Of a stretch of 5,188 nucleotides of DNA, positions 1 to 5,113 are shown piece by piece (within the stretch, counting starts at the first letter, position 1; every line of letters begins with the position of its first letter). The stretch covers positions 1-5,188 of the forward strand of contig QKDV01000129.1 in NCBI GenBank assembly GCA_003251955.1. Reading direction: 5' to 3'. The translations under genes were made by a program, and so were the position numbers. The notes under the pieces are model-generated. The model did no database searches. It had not been told where the DNA came from and saw only the letters and a program-made list of their open reading frames with translations. The stretch is from Methanospirillum hungatei. Lineage in GTDB: Archaea > Halobacteriota > Methanomicrobia > Methanomicrobiales > Methanospirillaceae.

Positions 1-17
1 AAGAGACATATGATGCC

Positions 18-746
18 ATGAAACTGATCCCAGTATCTCTCATCTGCTTTACTCTGATAGTGTTGATAGGAATTGCCAGCCTGCCAGTTGATGCCGATAT
101 GACCGATGACGATCTTTCCACCCAGGCAGGGATTTTTTCTATTCTTGAGGCAGGCAGCTATGATCGCATCATCACCGTTGATGAGATGAACGAATTGGGT
201 AATCTCGGAGTTGGAGGTTTTGAAAATATGGACGGTGAATTAATCCAACTCAATGGGACGGTCTATCAGGTGACGTTAGATGGTGTAGTGCATACTCCAC
301 CGGGAGATACCGGGGTTACATTCATGAACACAGTGATGTTTAATCCAGAAATGACACATAAATTTTCAAACCCTGAAAATCTAACAGAACTTGAGGACGA
401 GTTGAAACAGTCATTCCCATCCCAGGATTGCATTTATGCAATCCTGATAGAGGGAGATTTCCCAGATATGAAGGTCAGAAGTATCCCGATGCAGCAGAAG
501 CCATATCCACCCCTTTCATCAGTTATCGCTAACCAGAGCGTCTTTAATCTCACTAACACCACCGGTACAATTTCAGGATTCTGGTTCCCGGCATGGATGC
601 AGGGAGTAAACTACGCAGGATACCATCTGCATTTTATCAATACTGATCACACAGCAGGTGGACACATCCTTGATTGTGTGATGGAGAACGGGACTGCATT
701 GATGGATCCCATCAACTCACTCACAATAAAAATTGAAGAGGAATAA
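18..746 (+). CDS. Exported alpha-acetolactate decarboxylase-like protein (BudA/AlsD family), short C-terminus
   Basis: The 242-residue product resembles alpha-acetolactate decarboxylase, which converts acetolactate to acetoin. Residues 1-27 look like a signal peptide: MK, a hydrophobic stretch to about residue 20, and a cleavage-like VDA before the acidic DMTDDD; the only early Cys (10) sits inside the hydrophobic core, so it is not a lipoprotein signal. Family landmarks are visible: MDGELI with Glu74, the KVRSIP segment with Arg154 followed by KPYPPL, and HLHF...GGH giving the three zinc ligands His203, His205 and His216. The spacings (74 to 154, 154 to 203, 205 to 216) equal those I recall for the Bacillus brevis enzyme (Glu65, Arg145, His194, His196, His207). 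The protein stops about 26 residues after His216, so the tail that carries a further active-site Glu in the B. brevis enzyme appears absent. The ATG at 18 is chosen because it opens the signal peptide; no clear SD is seen and the frame stays open to the window edge, so its promoter lies outside. Confidence 0.85.
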   Translation: MKLIPVSLICFTLIVLIGIASLPVDADMTDDDLSTQAGIFSILEAGSYDRIITVDEMNELGNLGVGGFENMDGELIQLNGTVYQVTLDGVVHTPPGDTGVTFMNTVMFNPEMTHKFSNPENLTELEDELKQSFPSQDCIYAILIEGDFPDMKVRSIPMQQKPYPPLSSVIANQSVFNLTNTTGTISGFWFPAWMQGVNYAGYHLHFINTDHTAGGHILDCVMENGTALMDPINSLTIKIEEE

Positions 747-751
747 AAAAA
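745..751 (-). terminator. T-tract after the Hsp20 gene (likely termination site)
   Basis: On the minus strand seven consecutive T residues occur 7 bases past the Hsp20 stop codon (759-761). Archaeal RNA polymerase commonly stops at such T-tracts. The tract overlaps the stop codon of the convergent gene, so the two transcripts probably overlap at their 3' ends. Confidence 0.45.
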
Positions 752-758
752 GGAGAAC

Positions 759-1235
759 TCAGGAGATTGGGATATCCCCCGTGATCTCACGGGGTGACTT
801 TTTGAAACGGACCTCTAGCACTCCGTTCTCAAAGGTTGCCTTGGCATTATCCTCAGTTACTTCTGCAGGAAGGGGAACACTCCTGCTTACTGCCCCATAG
901 AACCTCTCCCTGATAAAGTAATTCTTCTCCTCTTCCTCCTTCTCTTCCTTCCTTTCACAGGTGATCTGAAGAAGATTTGGTCTTACTAGGCGGATTTTTA
1001 CCATATCTTTCTGGCATCCGGGAATATCGGCCCTGGCCACTACCACCTCACCTTCATCCTTAACATCAACTGAGAACCCTCCGGCAGCCAGTGCAGGAAG
1101 GTCGCGATTTCTCTGGCTGTAGGAAGGAAAAGAGGGAAGCAGGCTGTGATAACGACTTTCCATGTCAGCAAAGAGAGAATCCATTTCTGTTCGGAATACA
1201 TCAAAAGGGTCACGCTCACGTTTGATGATTGCCAT
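759..1235 (-). CDS. Small heat-shock protein, Hsp20 / alpha-crystallin family
   Basis: This cytosolic ATP-independent chaperone of 158 residues would form oligomers that hold unfolding proteins. The N-terminal arm, about residues 1-50, has the typical DPFDVFRTEMDSLF start. The alpha-crystallin domain spans about 52-146 and contains the family signature A-T-F-E-N-G-V-L at 133-140. A very acidic/basic loop, KEEKEEEEK, occupies 96-104. The C-terminal I-P-I at 155-157 is the IXI motif that docks onto a neighbouring subunit. The start at 1235 is preferred over an in-frame ATG 17 codons upstream (1286), because GGAGGT lies 7 bases ahead of it and the protein then begins MAIIKRERDPFDVF as in relatives; the longer form adds an unconserved-looking MRYENFTRLYDVLEVDQ. 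Cys74 and Cys93 are present. It is monocistronic, with its own promoter, and divergent from the mevalonate operon. Confidence 0.93.
   Translation of the reverse strand: MAIIKRERDPFDVFRTEMDSLFADMESRYHSLLPSFPSYSQRNRDLPALAAGGFSVDVKDEGEVVVARADIPGCQKDMVKIRLVRPNLLQITCERKEEKEEEEKNYFIRERFYGAVSRSVPLPAEVTEDNAKATFENGVLEVRFKKSPREITGDIPIS
777..803 (+). terminator. Hairpin plus T-tract terminator of the acetolactate decarboxylase gene, inside the Hsp20 coding region
   Basis: CCCCGTG (777-783) pairs perfectly with CACGGGG (788-794) around a four-base ATCT loop, and TTTTT follows at 799-803. This reads as an intrinsic-type terminator for + strand transcripts arriving from the gene that stops at 746. It lies within the last codons of the oppositely oriented Hsp20 gene. 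A second perfect palindrome, GGGATATCCC (769-778), abuts and slightly overlaps it. Confidence 0.6.
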
Positions 1236-1242
1236 TTGGTCT

Positions 1243-1248
1243 ACCTCC
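1243..1248 (-). promoter_or_regulatory. Strong Shine-Dalgarno site that fixes the Hsp20 start
   Basis: On the minus strand GGAGGT is followed by 7 bases and the ATG at 1235-1233. It supports this start over the ATG at 1286, which lies within the probable 5' leader region. Confidence 0.75.
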
Positions 1249-1293
1249 AGCACGTCATAAAGACGGGTAAAATTTTCATATCGCAATGAGAGG

Positions 1294-1305
1294 GCATATA
1301 ATTTT
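1294..1305 (-). promoter_or_regulatory. TATA-like box (archaeal promoter) of the Hsp20 gene
   Basis: The minus strand reads AAAATTATATGC, centred about 64 bases before the ATG at 1235. A transcript starting some 25 bases downstream (near 1273) would have a leader of roughly 38 bases that includes the GGAGGT site. Upstream of the box are TTTCGAA (1332-1338 read on minus) and ACGAAAA (1315-1321 read on minus), the half-sites that also occur at the other promoters of this window. The site is inferred from spacing and composition only. Confidence 0.5.
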
Positions 1306-1315
1306 GCACGGCATT

Positions 1316-1338
1316 TTTCGTACCCTATCCGTTCGAAA
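1316..1338. promoter_or_regulatory. TTTCG...CGAAA inverted half-sites upstream of the Hsp20 TATA box (possible operator)
   Basis: TTTCG at 1316-1320 and CGAAA at 1334-1338 form an inverted pair separated by 13 bases, about 11 bases upstream of the proposed Hsp20 TATA box. The same half-sites occur at the three other promoter regions here. The rest of the divergent region, 1339-1405, shows no gene and no clear structure. Confidence 0.3.
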
Positions 1339-1407
1339 CCAGTACCACTTGTTGGAACATTTCAGAGATCATATAGAGGGCAGTGACCAGAAACCTGAAA
1401 TAGGGAA

Positions 1408-1424
1408 TTTCGATCTTTGTCGAA
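1408..1424. promoter_or_regulatory. Inverted repeat TTCGA-N6-TCGAA upstream of the operon promoter (possible operator)
   Basis: TTCGA (1409-1413) and TCGAA (1420-1424) are perfect inverted half-sites around TCTTTG, preceded by an extra T at 1408. They sit just upstream of the proposed TATA-like element of the mevalonate operon, where a regulator or activator could bind. The first gene of the operon encodes a DNA-binding protein, so self-control is plausible but not shown by the sequence. Confidence 0.4.
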
Positions 1425-1431
1425 CTGAGTT

Positions 1432-1447
1432 TCGTTAATTATTTAAC
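1432..1447 (+). promoter_or_regulatory. TATA-like promoter box of the regulator/mevalonate operon
   Basis: TCGTTAATTATTTAAC is the most A/T-rich stretch ahead of the first operon gene. A start about 25 bases further on falls near 1463-1468, only a few bases before the ATG at 1472. No SD precedes that ATG, so the transcript is probably leaderless or nearly so, as is common in archaea. The block TGTCGAA-N7-TCGTTAATTAT (1418-1442) recurs with identical spacing at 4806-4830. Confidence 0.55.
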
Positions 1448-1471
1448 TTCCCTCTCCCTCACTGTACAGGC

Positions 1472-2155
1472 ATGGAACCGGGACTACGTCATCGACTTGC
1501 AGAGAAGATGGCGGGGGAGATAACCCTCTCTGATTCTCCGGGGAAGACCCTGAAGAAATGGCGAATGAGTTTTGACATATCTCAGGGACACCTGTCCGAG
1601 TTTCTCGGCGTCTCGCCTTCAGTCATCAGTGACTATGAAAGCGGGATCGGGCGGATCGTAGACAGCATCCTTGCCATTGATGAAGAAAGAGGCGGCAGAT
1701 ATATTCAGAAATTTGCATCGCTCCTCTTTGCAGAGATGGGAGAGGGAGTCATCTATGATCTCCATGATTATTCCAGCCCAATCACCCTCGAGACATTCTG
1801 CAAGGTGATTGGAGGAGAACTTCTCACTGGGCCCGTGGATCTGACGATCTACGGGTACACGATCATCGACAGTATCAGGGCTATTATGAACCTCTCATCA
1901 AACGAGTTCAACCGGATCTATGGGTGGAGCACCGAGCGGGCGCTCATCTTCACCGGAGTATCCAATGGAAAGTCACCAATGGTGGCGATCCGGGTTACCC
2001 CTTTCAAACCCCGGTGCGTAGTACTCCACGGCATTTCAGCAGAACAAGTACATCCCATCGTGCCAAAAATGGCAGAGAAGGATCATATCACCGTGATGTG
2101 TACCGAGAAGGATATTGAAGAGATCGTGGAGAATCTGAGGGACGAAAAATGGTAG
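1472..2155 (+). CDS. Helix-turn-helix transcriptional regulator, COG1709-like, heading the mevalonate operon
   Basis: The 227-residue protein carries an XRE/Cro-type helix-turn-helix at about residues 25-60; the segment [20 protein letters not shown] contains helices two and three, and YESG closes the motif as in many Cro-like proteins. Residues about 100-225 form a separate alpha/beta-looking domain ([32 protein letters not shown]) of unknown role, possibly ligand binding or dimerisation. The layout matches the archaeal COG1709 'predicted transcriptional regulator', which I recall next to HMG-CoA synthase genes in methanogens. Its last 7 bases overlap the synthase start, so the two are co-transcribed. 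Control of the operon by this protein is inferred from position. The ATG at 1472 is chosen because it directly follows the promoter; an internal ATG at 1509 would remove 12 residues without affecting the DNA-binding motif. Confidence 0.85.
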   Translation: MEPGLRHRLAEKMAGEITLSDSPGKTLKKWRMSFDISQGHLSEFLGVSPSVISDYESGIGRIVDSILAIDEERGGRYIQKFASLLFAEMGEGVIYDLHDYSSPITLETFCKVIGGELLTGPVDLTIYGYTIIDSIRAIMNLSSNEFNRIYGWSTERALIFTGVSNGKSPMVAIRVTPFKPRCVVLHGISAEQVHPIVPKMAEKDHITVMCTEKDIEEIVENLRDEKW

Positions 2156-3201
2156 GAATCATCTCATACGGGGCTTACATTCCACGCTTCCGTATCAAAG
2201 TAGAAGAGATCGCACGGGTCTGGGGTGCGAATGGTGCTGAGATCTCAAAGGGTCTCGGAGTGTTTGAGAAGAGTCTTCCTGACATGGACGAAGACACCAT
2301 CACCATCTCAGTCGAGGCAGCTCGTGCAGCAATGGCACGGCGTGAGATCAACCCGGTTGATATCGGAGCTGTATATGTCGGATCCGAGTCGCATCCGTAT
2401 GCTGTAAAGCCAACTGCAGTAACAGTAGGAGAAGCCATTGGTGCAACACCTGTAATGACTGCAGCGGATTACGAGTTCGCATGTAAAGCAGGAACTGCAG
2501 CAATTCAGACCTCTATGGGTCTTGTAAAATCAGGAATGGTGAAATATTCTGTTGCTGTTGGTGCAGATATCGCACAGGGTGAACCTGGAGATGCACTTGA
2601 ATACACGGCAGCAGCCGGTGGAGCAGCTTTTGTCATCGGTAACGATGATCCAATAGCAGAGATAAATCACACCTGTTCGTTCTCAACCGATACACCAGAT
2701 TTCTGGAGACGGGAGAACAAACCATACCCCCGCCATGGCGGGAGATTTACCGGCGAGCCCGCATACTTCAAGCATGTAATCGGGGCATCGAAGATGATGC
2801 TCGAAAAGATGGGAACCAAGCCGTCAGATTATGACTTTGCGATCTTCCATCAGCCAAACGGCAAATTCCCGGTTCAGGCAGCAGGTAAGCTTGGGTTCTC
2901 GATGGACCAGATCAAACCCGGACTTGCGGTAACATACCTTGGAAATACCTATTCAGGAGCATCAATGGTAGGACTTTCTGCAGTTCTTGATGTTGCAAAG
3001 CCCGGAGATCGGATATTCATGACCAGTTACGGATCAGGGTCCGGAAGTGACTCCTTTGACATGACCGTAACTGATGTGATCACTTCAGATCTCTTTCACC
3101 GTGAGGCAGCCCCATCAGTAGCATCCCTTCTGGCTGACAAGAAACTCGTAGATTATGCAGTATATGCCAAACACAAAGGCAAAGTGGTGATGATGGAATG
3201 A
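2149..3201 (+). CDS. Hydroxymethylglutaryl-CoA synthase (archaeal type)
   Basis: This enzyme condenses acetyl-CoA with acetoacetyl-CoA to give HMG-CoA, the second step of the mevalonate route to archaeal lipid side chains. At 350 residues it has the usual archaeal length. Visible active-site segments are GSES with Glu80 (general acid/base), DYEFACKAG with the nucleophile Cys112, [10 protein letters not shown] with His234, and [10 protein letters not shown] with Asn266. The glycine-rich [11 protein letters not shown] (293-303) is the typical C-terminal turn of the thiolase fold. The ATG overlaps the regulator's stop (AAATGGTAG), with GAGG 8 bases upstream; the TGA overlaps the thiolase ATG. 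In methanogens this protein has been shown to form a complex with the thiolase and DUF35 protein encoded just downstream, with a shared CoA-binding site. Confidence 0.96.
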   Translation: MVGIISYGAYIPRFRIKVEEIARVWGANGAEISKGLGVFEKSLPDMDEDTITISVEAARAAMARREINPVDIGAVYVGSESHPYAVKPTAVTVGEAIGATPVMTAADYEFACKAGTAAIQTSMGLVKSGMVKYSVAVGADIAQGEPGDALEYTAAAGGAAFVIGNDDPIAEINHTCSFSTDTPDFWRRENKPYPRHGGRFTGEPAYFKHVIGASKMMLEKMGTKPSDYDFAIFHQPNGKFPVQAAGKLGFSMDQIKPGLAVTYLGNTYSGASMVGLSAVLDVAKPGDRIFMTSYGSGSGSDSFDMTVTDVITSDLFHREAAPSVASLLADKKLVDYAVYAKHKGKVVMME

Positions 3202-4361
3202 GAGAAGTCGCAGTTATCGGAGTCGGTTGTACAAAGTTCGGGGAAAAGTGGGAGAGTTCTTTCAGAAACCTCTTTGTTGAAGCAGGAGCCCTGGCACTGG
3301 AGGATGCAAATCTTTCAGGACAAAAGATCGACGAAATCTTCGTCGGTAACATGAGTGCAGGCAGATTTGTTGAGCAGGAACATATCGGGGCACTCATCGC
3401 AGATTATGCAGGTCTTGCCACCGAGAACATTCCCGCAACACGTGTTGAAGCAGCATGTGCATCAGGAGGACTTGCATTCAGGCAGGCATACACCGCAGTA
3501 GCTTCAGGAATGTCTGATATCGTTGTCGCAGCGGGAGTCGAGAAGATGACCGATGTGGACACAGAGGTCACCACCGATGTGCTTGCAGCAGCAGCAGACA
3601 GAGAGTGGGAAGGGATTGCAGGAATTACATTCCCTGGTCTTTATGCAATGATTGCAACCCAGTACATGCACAAGTACGGCCTAACCCGTGAGCAGCTTGC
3701 ACAGGTCGCTGTTAAGAACCATGAAAACGGTGCATTGAATCCAAACGCCCAGTTCCAGAAGCCGATCACCCTTGAGACTGTTATGAAATCCACGCTGGTT
3801 GCAGATCCACTCAGGCTCTTTGACTGTTCACCGGTAACAGACGGAGCATCTGCAGTCATTCTCGCACCACTCGAGCGGGCACGGGAGTTTACTGACACTC
3901 CGATCAAGGTTCTTGGATGTGGTCAGGCATCAAGTTCTATCGCACTTCACGACCGGAAGGATATCTGCACTCTCGATGCGACTGTTGCAGCAGGAAACAA
4001 AGCATTCCAGATGGCAAAAGTTGAGCGGAAAGATATCGGATTTGTTGAGGTACACGACTGCTTTACCATCGCAGAGATCTGTGCGATTGAGGATCTCGGA
4101 TTCTGCAAGAAAGGAGAGGCAGGAAAACTTACTGAAGAGGGCTACACAGCACTTGGAGGAAAACTCCCGATCAACCCGAGTGGAGGACTGAAAGCATGTG
4201 GTCACCCGGTCGGAGCAACCGGAGTCAAGCAGGTCTATGAGACTGTCAAGCAGCTTCGTGGCGATGCTGGAAAGAGGCAGTTAGACGCAGACATCGGTAT
4301 GACCCATAACGTCGGAGGAACCGGGGCAACTGTCGTCTGTCATATCTTTGGGAGGGCTTAA
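3198..4361 (+). CDS. Acetyl-CoA acetyltransferase (acetoacetyl-CoA thiolase, SCP2-like)
   Basis: The protein joins two acetyl-CoA into acetoacetyl-CoA, feeding HMG-CoA synthase. It has 387 residues and a two-part thiolase fold. The nucleophile Cys87 lies in [20 protein letters not shown] with His286 and [14 protein letters not shown] with His336 are the SCP2-thiolase-type catalytic blocks. The C-terminal loop reads THNVGGTGA (369-377), with Asn371 at the place where classical bacterial thiolases have the second catalytic Cys; this is normal for SCP2-like archaeal enzymes and is not a sign of inactivation. The ATG overlaps the synthase stop by 4 bases (ATGA), with GGTGAT 6 bases upstream as SD. 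Only one base separates its stop from the DUF35 gene, so translation is probably coupled. Degradative SCP2-thiolase roles are less likely in this operon. Confidence 0.94.
   Translation: MREVAVIGVGCTKFGEKWESSFRNLFVEAGALALEDANLSGQKIDEIFVGNMSAGRFVEQEHIGALIADYAGLATENIPATRVEAACASGGLAFRQAYTAVASGMSDIVVAAGVEKMTDVDTEVTTDVLAAAADREWEGIAGITFPGLYAMIATQYMHKYGLTREQLAQVAVKNHENGALNPNAQFQKPITLETVMKSTLVADPLRLFDCSPVTDGASAVILAPLERAREFTDTPIKVLGCGQASSSIALHDRKDICTLDATVAAGNKAFQMAKVERKDIGFVEVHDCFTIAEICAIEDLGFCKKGEAGKLTEEGYTALGGKLPINPSGGLKACGHPVGATGVKQVYETVKQLRGDAGKRQLDADIGMTHNVGGTGATVVCHIFGRA
4350..4356 (+). promoter_or_regulatory. Shine-Dalgarno site deciding the DUF35 protein start
   Basis: GGGAGGG ends 6 bases before the ATG at 4363, within the last codons of the thiolase gene. 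It makes the ATG at 4363 the start rather than the in-frame TTG at 4348, which overlaps this site. Confidence 0.75.
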
Positions 4362-4362
4362 T

Positions 4363-4752
4363 ATGAGTGTTGCACGTTTCTGGAGAAAGCAGCAGAACAG
4401 ATACAATCTGATCGGTACCCACTGCGAGACCTGTGGCAGGTACTTCTACCCGCCAAGACCATTCTGTCCCGACTGTCGTCGTGACGGGAAGATTGTTGAG
4501 CACAAGTTTAAAGGAACCGGAAAAGTGATCACCTATTCCATCATCAGGAGTGCCGGGGATCAGTTCAAATTTCTTACACCTTATCCTCTTGCAATTATTG
4601 AACTTGATGAAGGAACCCGGCTTACATCGCACGTGATCTGTGATATTGACAAGATTCAGATCGGAATGCGGGTAAGGCCTGTATTCCGTAAACTTGCTGA
4701 AGAAGGATCAAGCGGCGCAATATTTTACGGCACAAAATTTGTCCCGGCCTGA
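4363..4752 (+). CDS. DUF35 zinc-ribbon/OB-fold protein, scaffold of the thiolase-HMG-CoA synthase complex
   Basis: The 129-residue protein begins with a short helical part (SVARFWRKQQNRYNLIG), followed by a rubredoxin-like zinc ribbon with Cys21, Cys24, Cys35 and Cys38 (CETC and CPDC) and then an OB-fold from about residue 50 to the end (GTGKVITYSII, YPLAIIELDEGTRLTSHV, GMRVRPVF). This order is the DUF35 (COG1545) architecture. In Methanothermococcus the homologous protein sits between thiolase and HMG-CoA synthase and contributes to a common CoA-binding site that lets acetoacetyl-CoA pass between them. Here it is the last gene of the operon, one base after the thiolase stop, which fits that role. 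Proteins of this family elsewhere serve other acyl-CoA enzymes, but the context favours the complex. Confidence 0.93.
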   Translation: MSVARFWRKQQNRYNLIGTHCETCGRYFYPPRPFCPDCRRDGKIVEHKFKGTGKVITYSIIRSAGDQFKFLTPYPLAIIELDEGTRLTSHVICDIDKIQIGMRVRPVFRKLAEEGSSGAIFYGTKFVPA

Positions 4753-4776
4753 AATCAGGCAATTTTTTCTATTTTT
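4747..4776 (+). terminator. Operon terminator: hairpin plus double T-tract
   Basis: GCCTG (4747-4751) pairs with CAGGC (4756-4760) around AAAT, immediately followed by AA, TTTTTT (4763-4768) and TTTTT (4772-4776). The hairpin overlaps the TGA stop of the DUF35 gene. It is a convincing end of the mevalonate operon transcript. Confidence 0.75.
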
Positions 4777-4794
4777 GTATAAGAGTTCCAGACA

Positions 4795-4814
4795 GTTTCG
4801 TGAAATGTCGAAAC
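4795..4814. promoter_or_regulatory. Perfect inverted repeat GTTTCG-N8-CGAAAC (possible operator)
   Basis: GTTTCG (4795-4800) and CGAAAC (4809-4814) are exact inverted copies with 8 bases between. They lie directly upstream of a TATA-like box, matching the arrangement at 1408-1447. Same-protein binding at both sites is an inference. Confidence 0.4.
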
Positions 4815-4819
4815 ACCCA

Positions 4820-4834
4820 TCGTTAATTATAAAC
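4820..4834 (+). promoter_or_regulatory. TATA-like promoter box of the structured intergenic region
   Basis: TCGTTAATTATAAAC shares its first 11 bases with the operon promoter box at 1432-1442 and is preceded at the same distance by TGTCGAA (4806-4812). It lies 44 bases beyond the operon terminator, so it should start a new transcript near 4855-4860. No protein gene begins there, which suggests an RNA gene or a long leader. Confidence 0.5.
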
Positions 4835-4854
4835 ATTAGGGGGTGCTACTACTA

Positions 4855-5045
4855 TTCATCACACCGCCATCCACACAGGATGGCAGGAGAGGGACTTCAT
4901 GAACGGAACCAGTATCTGTGTATGAACACAGAAAAATCCTACAATCCTCCAAAATTTCGGCGGGGGTAAAACCCCCGTTTCAACAACCAGTCAGATGATC
5001 TGTTCTCACTCCGCCAACATTATTATTCCTTATTTAGGGCTTTTT
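4855..5045 (+). ncRNA. Candidate structured small RNA or long leader with three hairpins
   Basis: The 361 bases between 4753 and 5113 contain no convincing protein gene. Downstream of the promoter-like box there are three perfect stems: GCCATCC/GGATGGC (4866-4872 with 4878-4884, loop ACACA), TCTGTGT/ACACAGA (4915-4921 with 4926-4932, loop ATGA), and CGGGGGT/ACCCCCG (4961-4967 with 4971-4977, loop AAA, extendable by two G-U pairs). An odd palindrome CAGATGATCTG lies at 4992-5002, and a T-rich stretch ending in GGGCTTTTT (5037-5045) could terminate it. I find no tRNA, RNase P or SRP RNA signature, no clear box C/D pair and no CRISPR repeats. Boundaries are estimates from the promoter spacing and the T-tract. 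It could instead be the 5' leader of the gene at 5114. Confidence 0.35.
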
Positions 5046-5050
5046 ACCAG

Positions 5051-5094
5051 AATTTCGAGCGAACAGAAATATTGTCGAAAGTATCATATCGAAC
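5051..5094. promoter_or_regulatory. Promoter region of the 3'-terminal gene with repeated TTTCGA/TCGAA half-sites
   Basis: A TATA-like AAATATT (5067-5073) would start transcription near 5095, giving a leader of about 20 bases before the ATG at 5114. Around it lie TTTCGA (5053-5058), CGAA (5060-5063), TCGAAA (5075-5080) and TCGAAC (5089-5094). A GAGG at 5098-5101 followed by a purine-rich stretch could serve as SD, although its 12-base spacing to the ATG is long. Confidence 0.4.
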
Positions 5095-5113
5095 ACAGAG
5101 GATATGAGATAAT

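Noticed and set aside
1236..1286. N-terminal extension of the Hsp20 protein from an ATG at 1286
   Set aside because: The strong GGAGGT site and family-like MAIIKRERDPFDVF start at 1235 favour the shorter protein; the extra 17 residues are translated leader and show no family resemblance.
1323..1406. Long-range inverted words CCCTAT (1323-1328) and ATAGGG (1400-1405) in the divergent intergenic region
   Set aside because: Six-base words more than 70 bases apart are expected by chance and nothing else links them.
2175..2438. Minus strand frame opposite the HMG-CoA synthase start, and similar frames at 3080-3397, 3641-3907 and 3930-4205
   Set aside because: All are antisense or alternate-frame shadows of strongly supported genes with Ser/Thr- or Arg-rich artefact-like composition.
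3198..4361. Inactive thiolase because the C-terminal catalytic Cys is replaced by THNVGG
   Set aside because: SCP2-like and archaeal thiolases normally have HN-x-GG there, and the nucleophile Cys87 and His286/His336 blocks are intact.
4348..4362. TTG start for the DUF35 protein five codons upstream
   Set aside because: The TTG overlaps the GGGAGGG site that correctly positions the ATG at 4363.
4246..4632. 128-codon minus strand frame opposite the thiolase and DUF35 genes
   Set aside because: It lies antisense to two well-supported genes, has no recognisable domain and no promoter or ribosome binding site; it is a coding shadow.
4694..4969. 91-codon open frame on the + strand overlapping the end of the DUF35 gene
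   Set aside because: It reads through the DUF35 gene in another frame, the operon terminator and the promoter-like box, with low-complexity composition; only its last 29 codons remain as a remote possibility.
4855..5045. Known RNA gene such as RNase P RNA, SRP RNA, tRNA or box C/D RNA
   Set aside because: ACAGAA at 4928-4933 and GATGATC at 4994-5000 were tempting fragments, but the other conserved blocks of these families (for example GAGGAAAGTC of RNase P, the tRNA T-arm, a box C/D pair) are absent.
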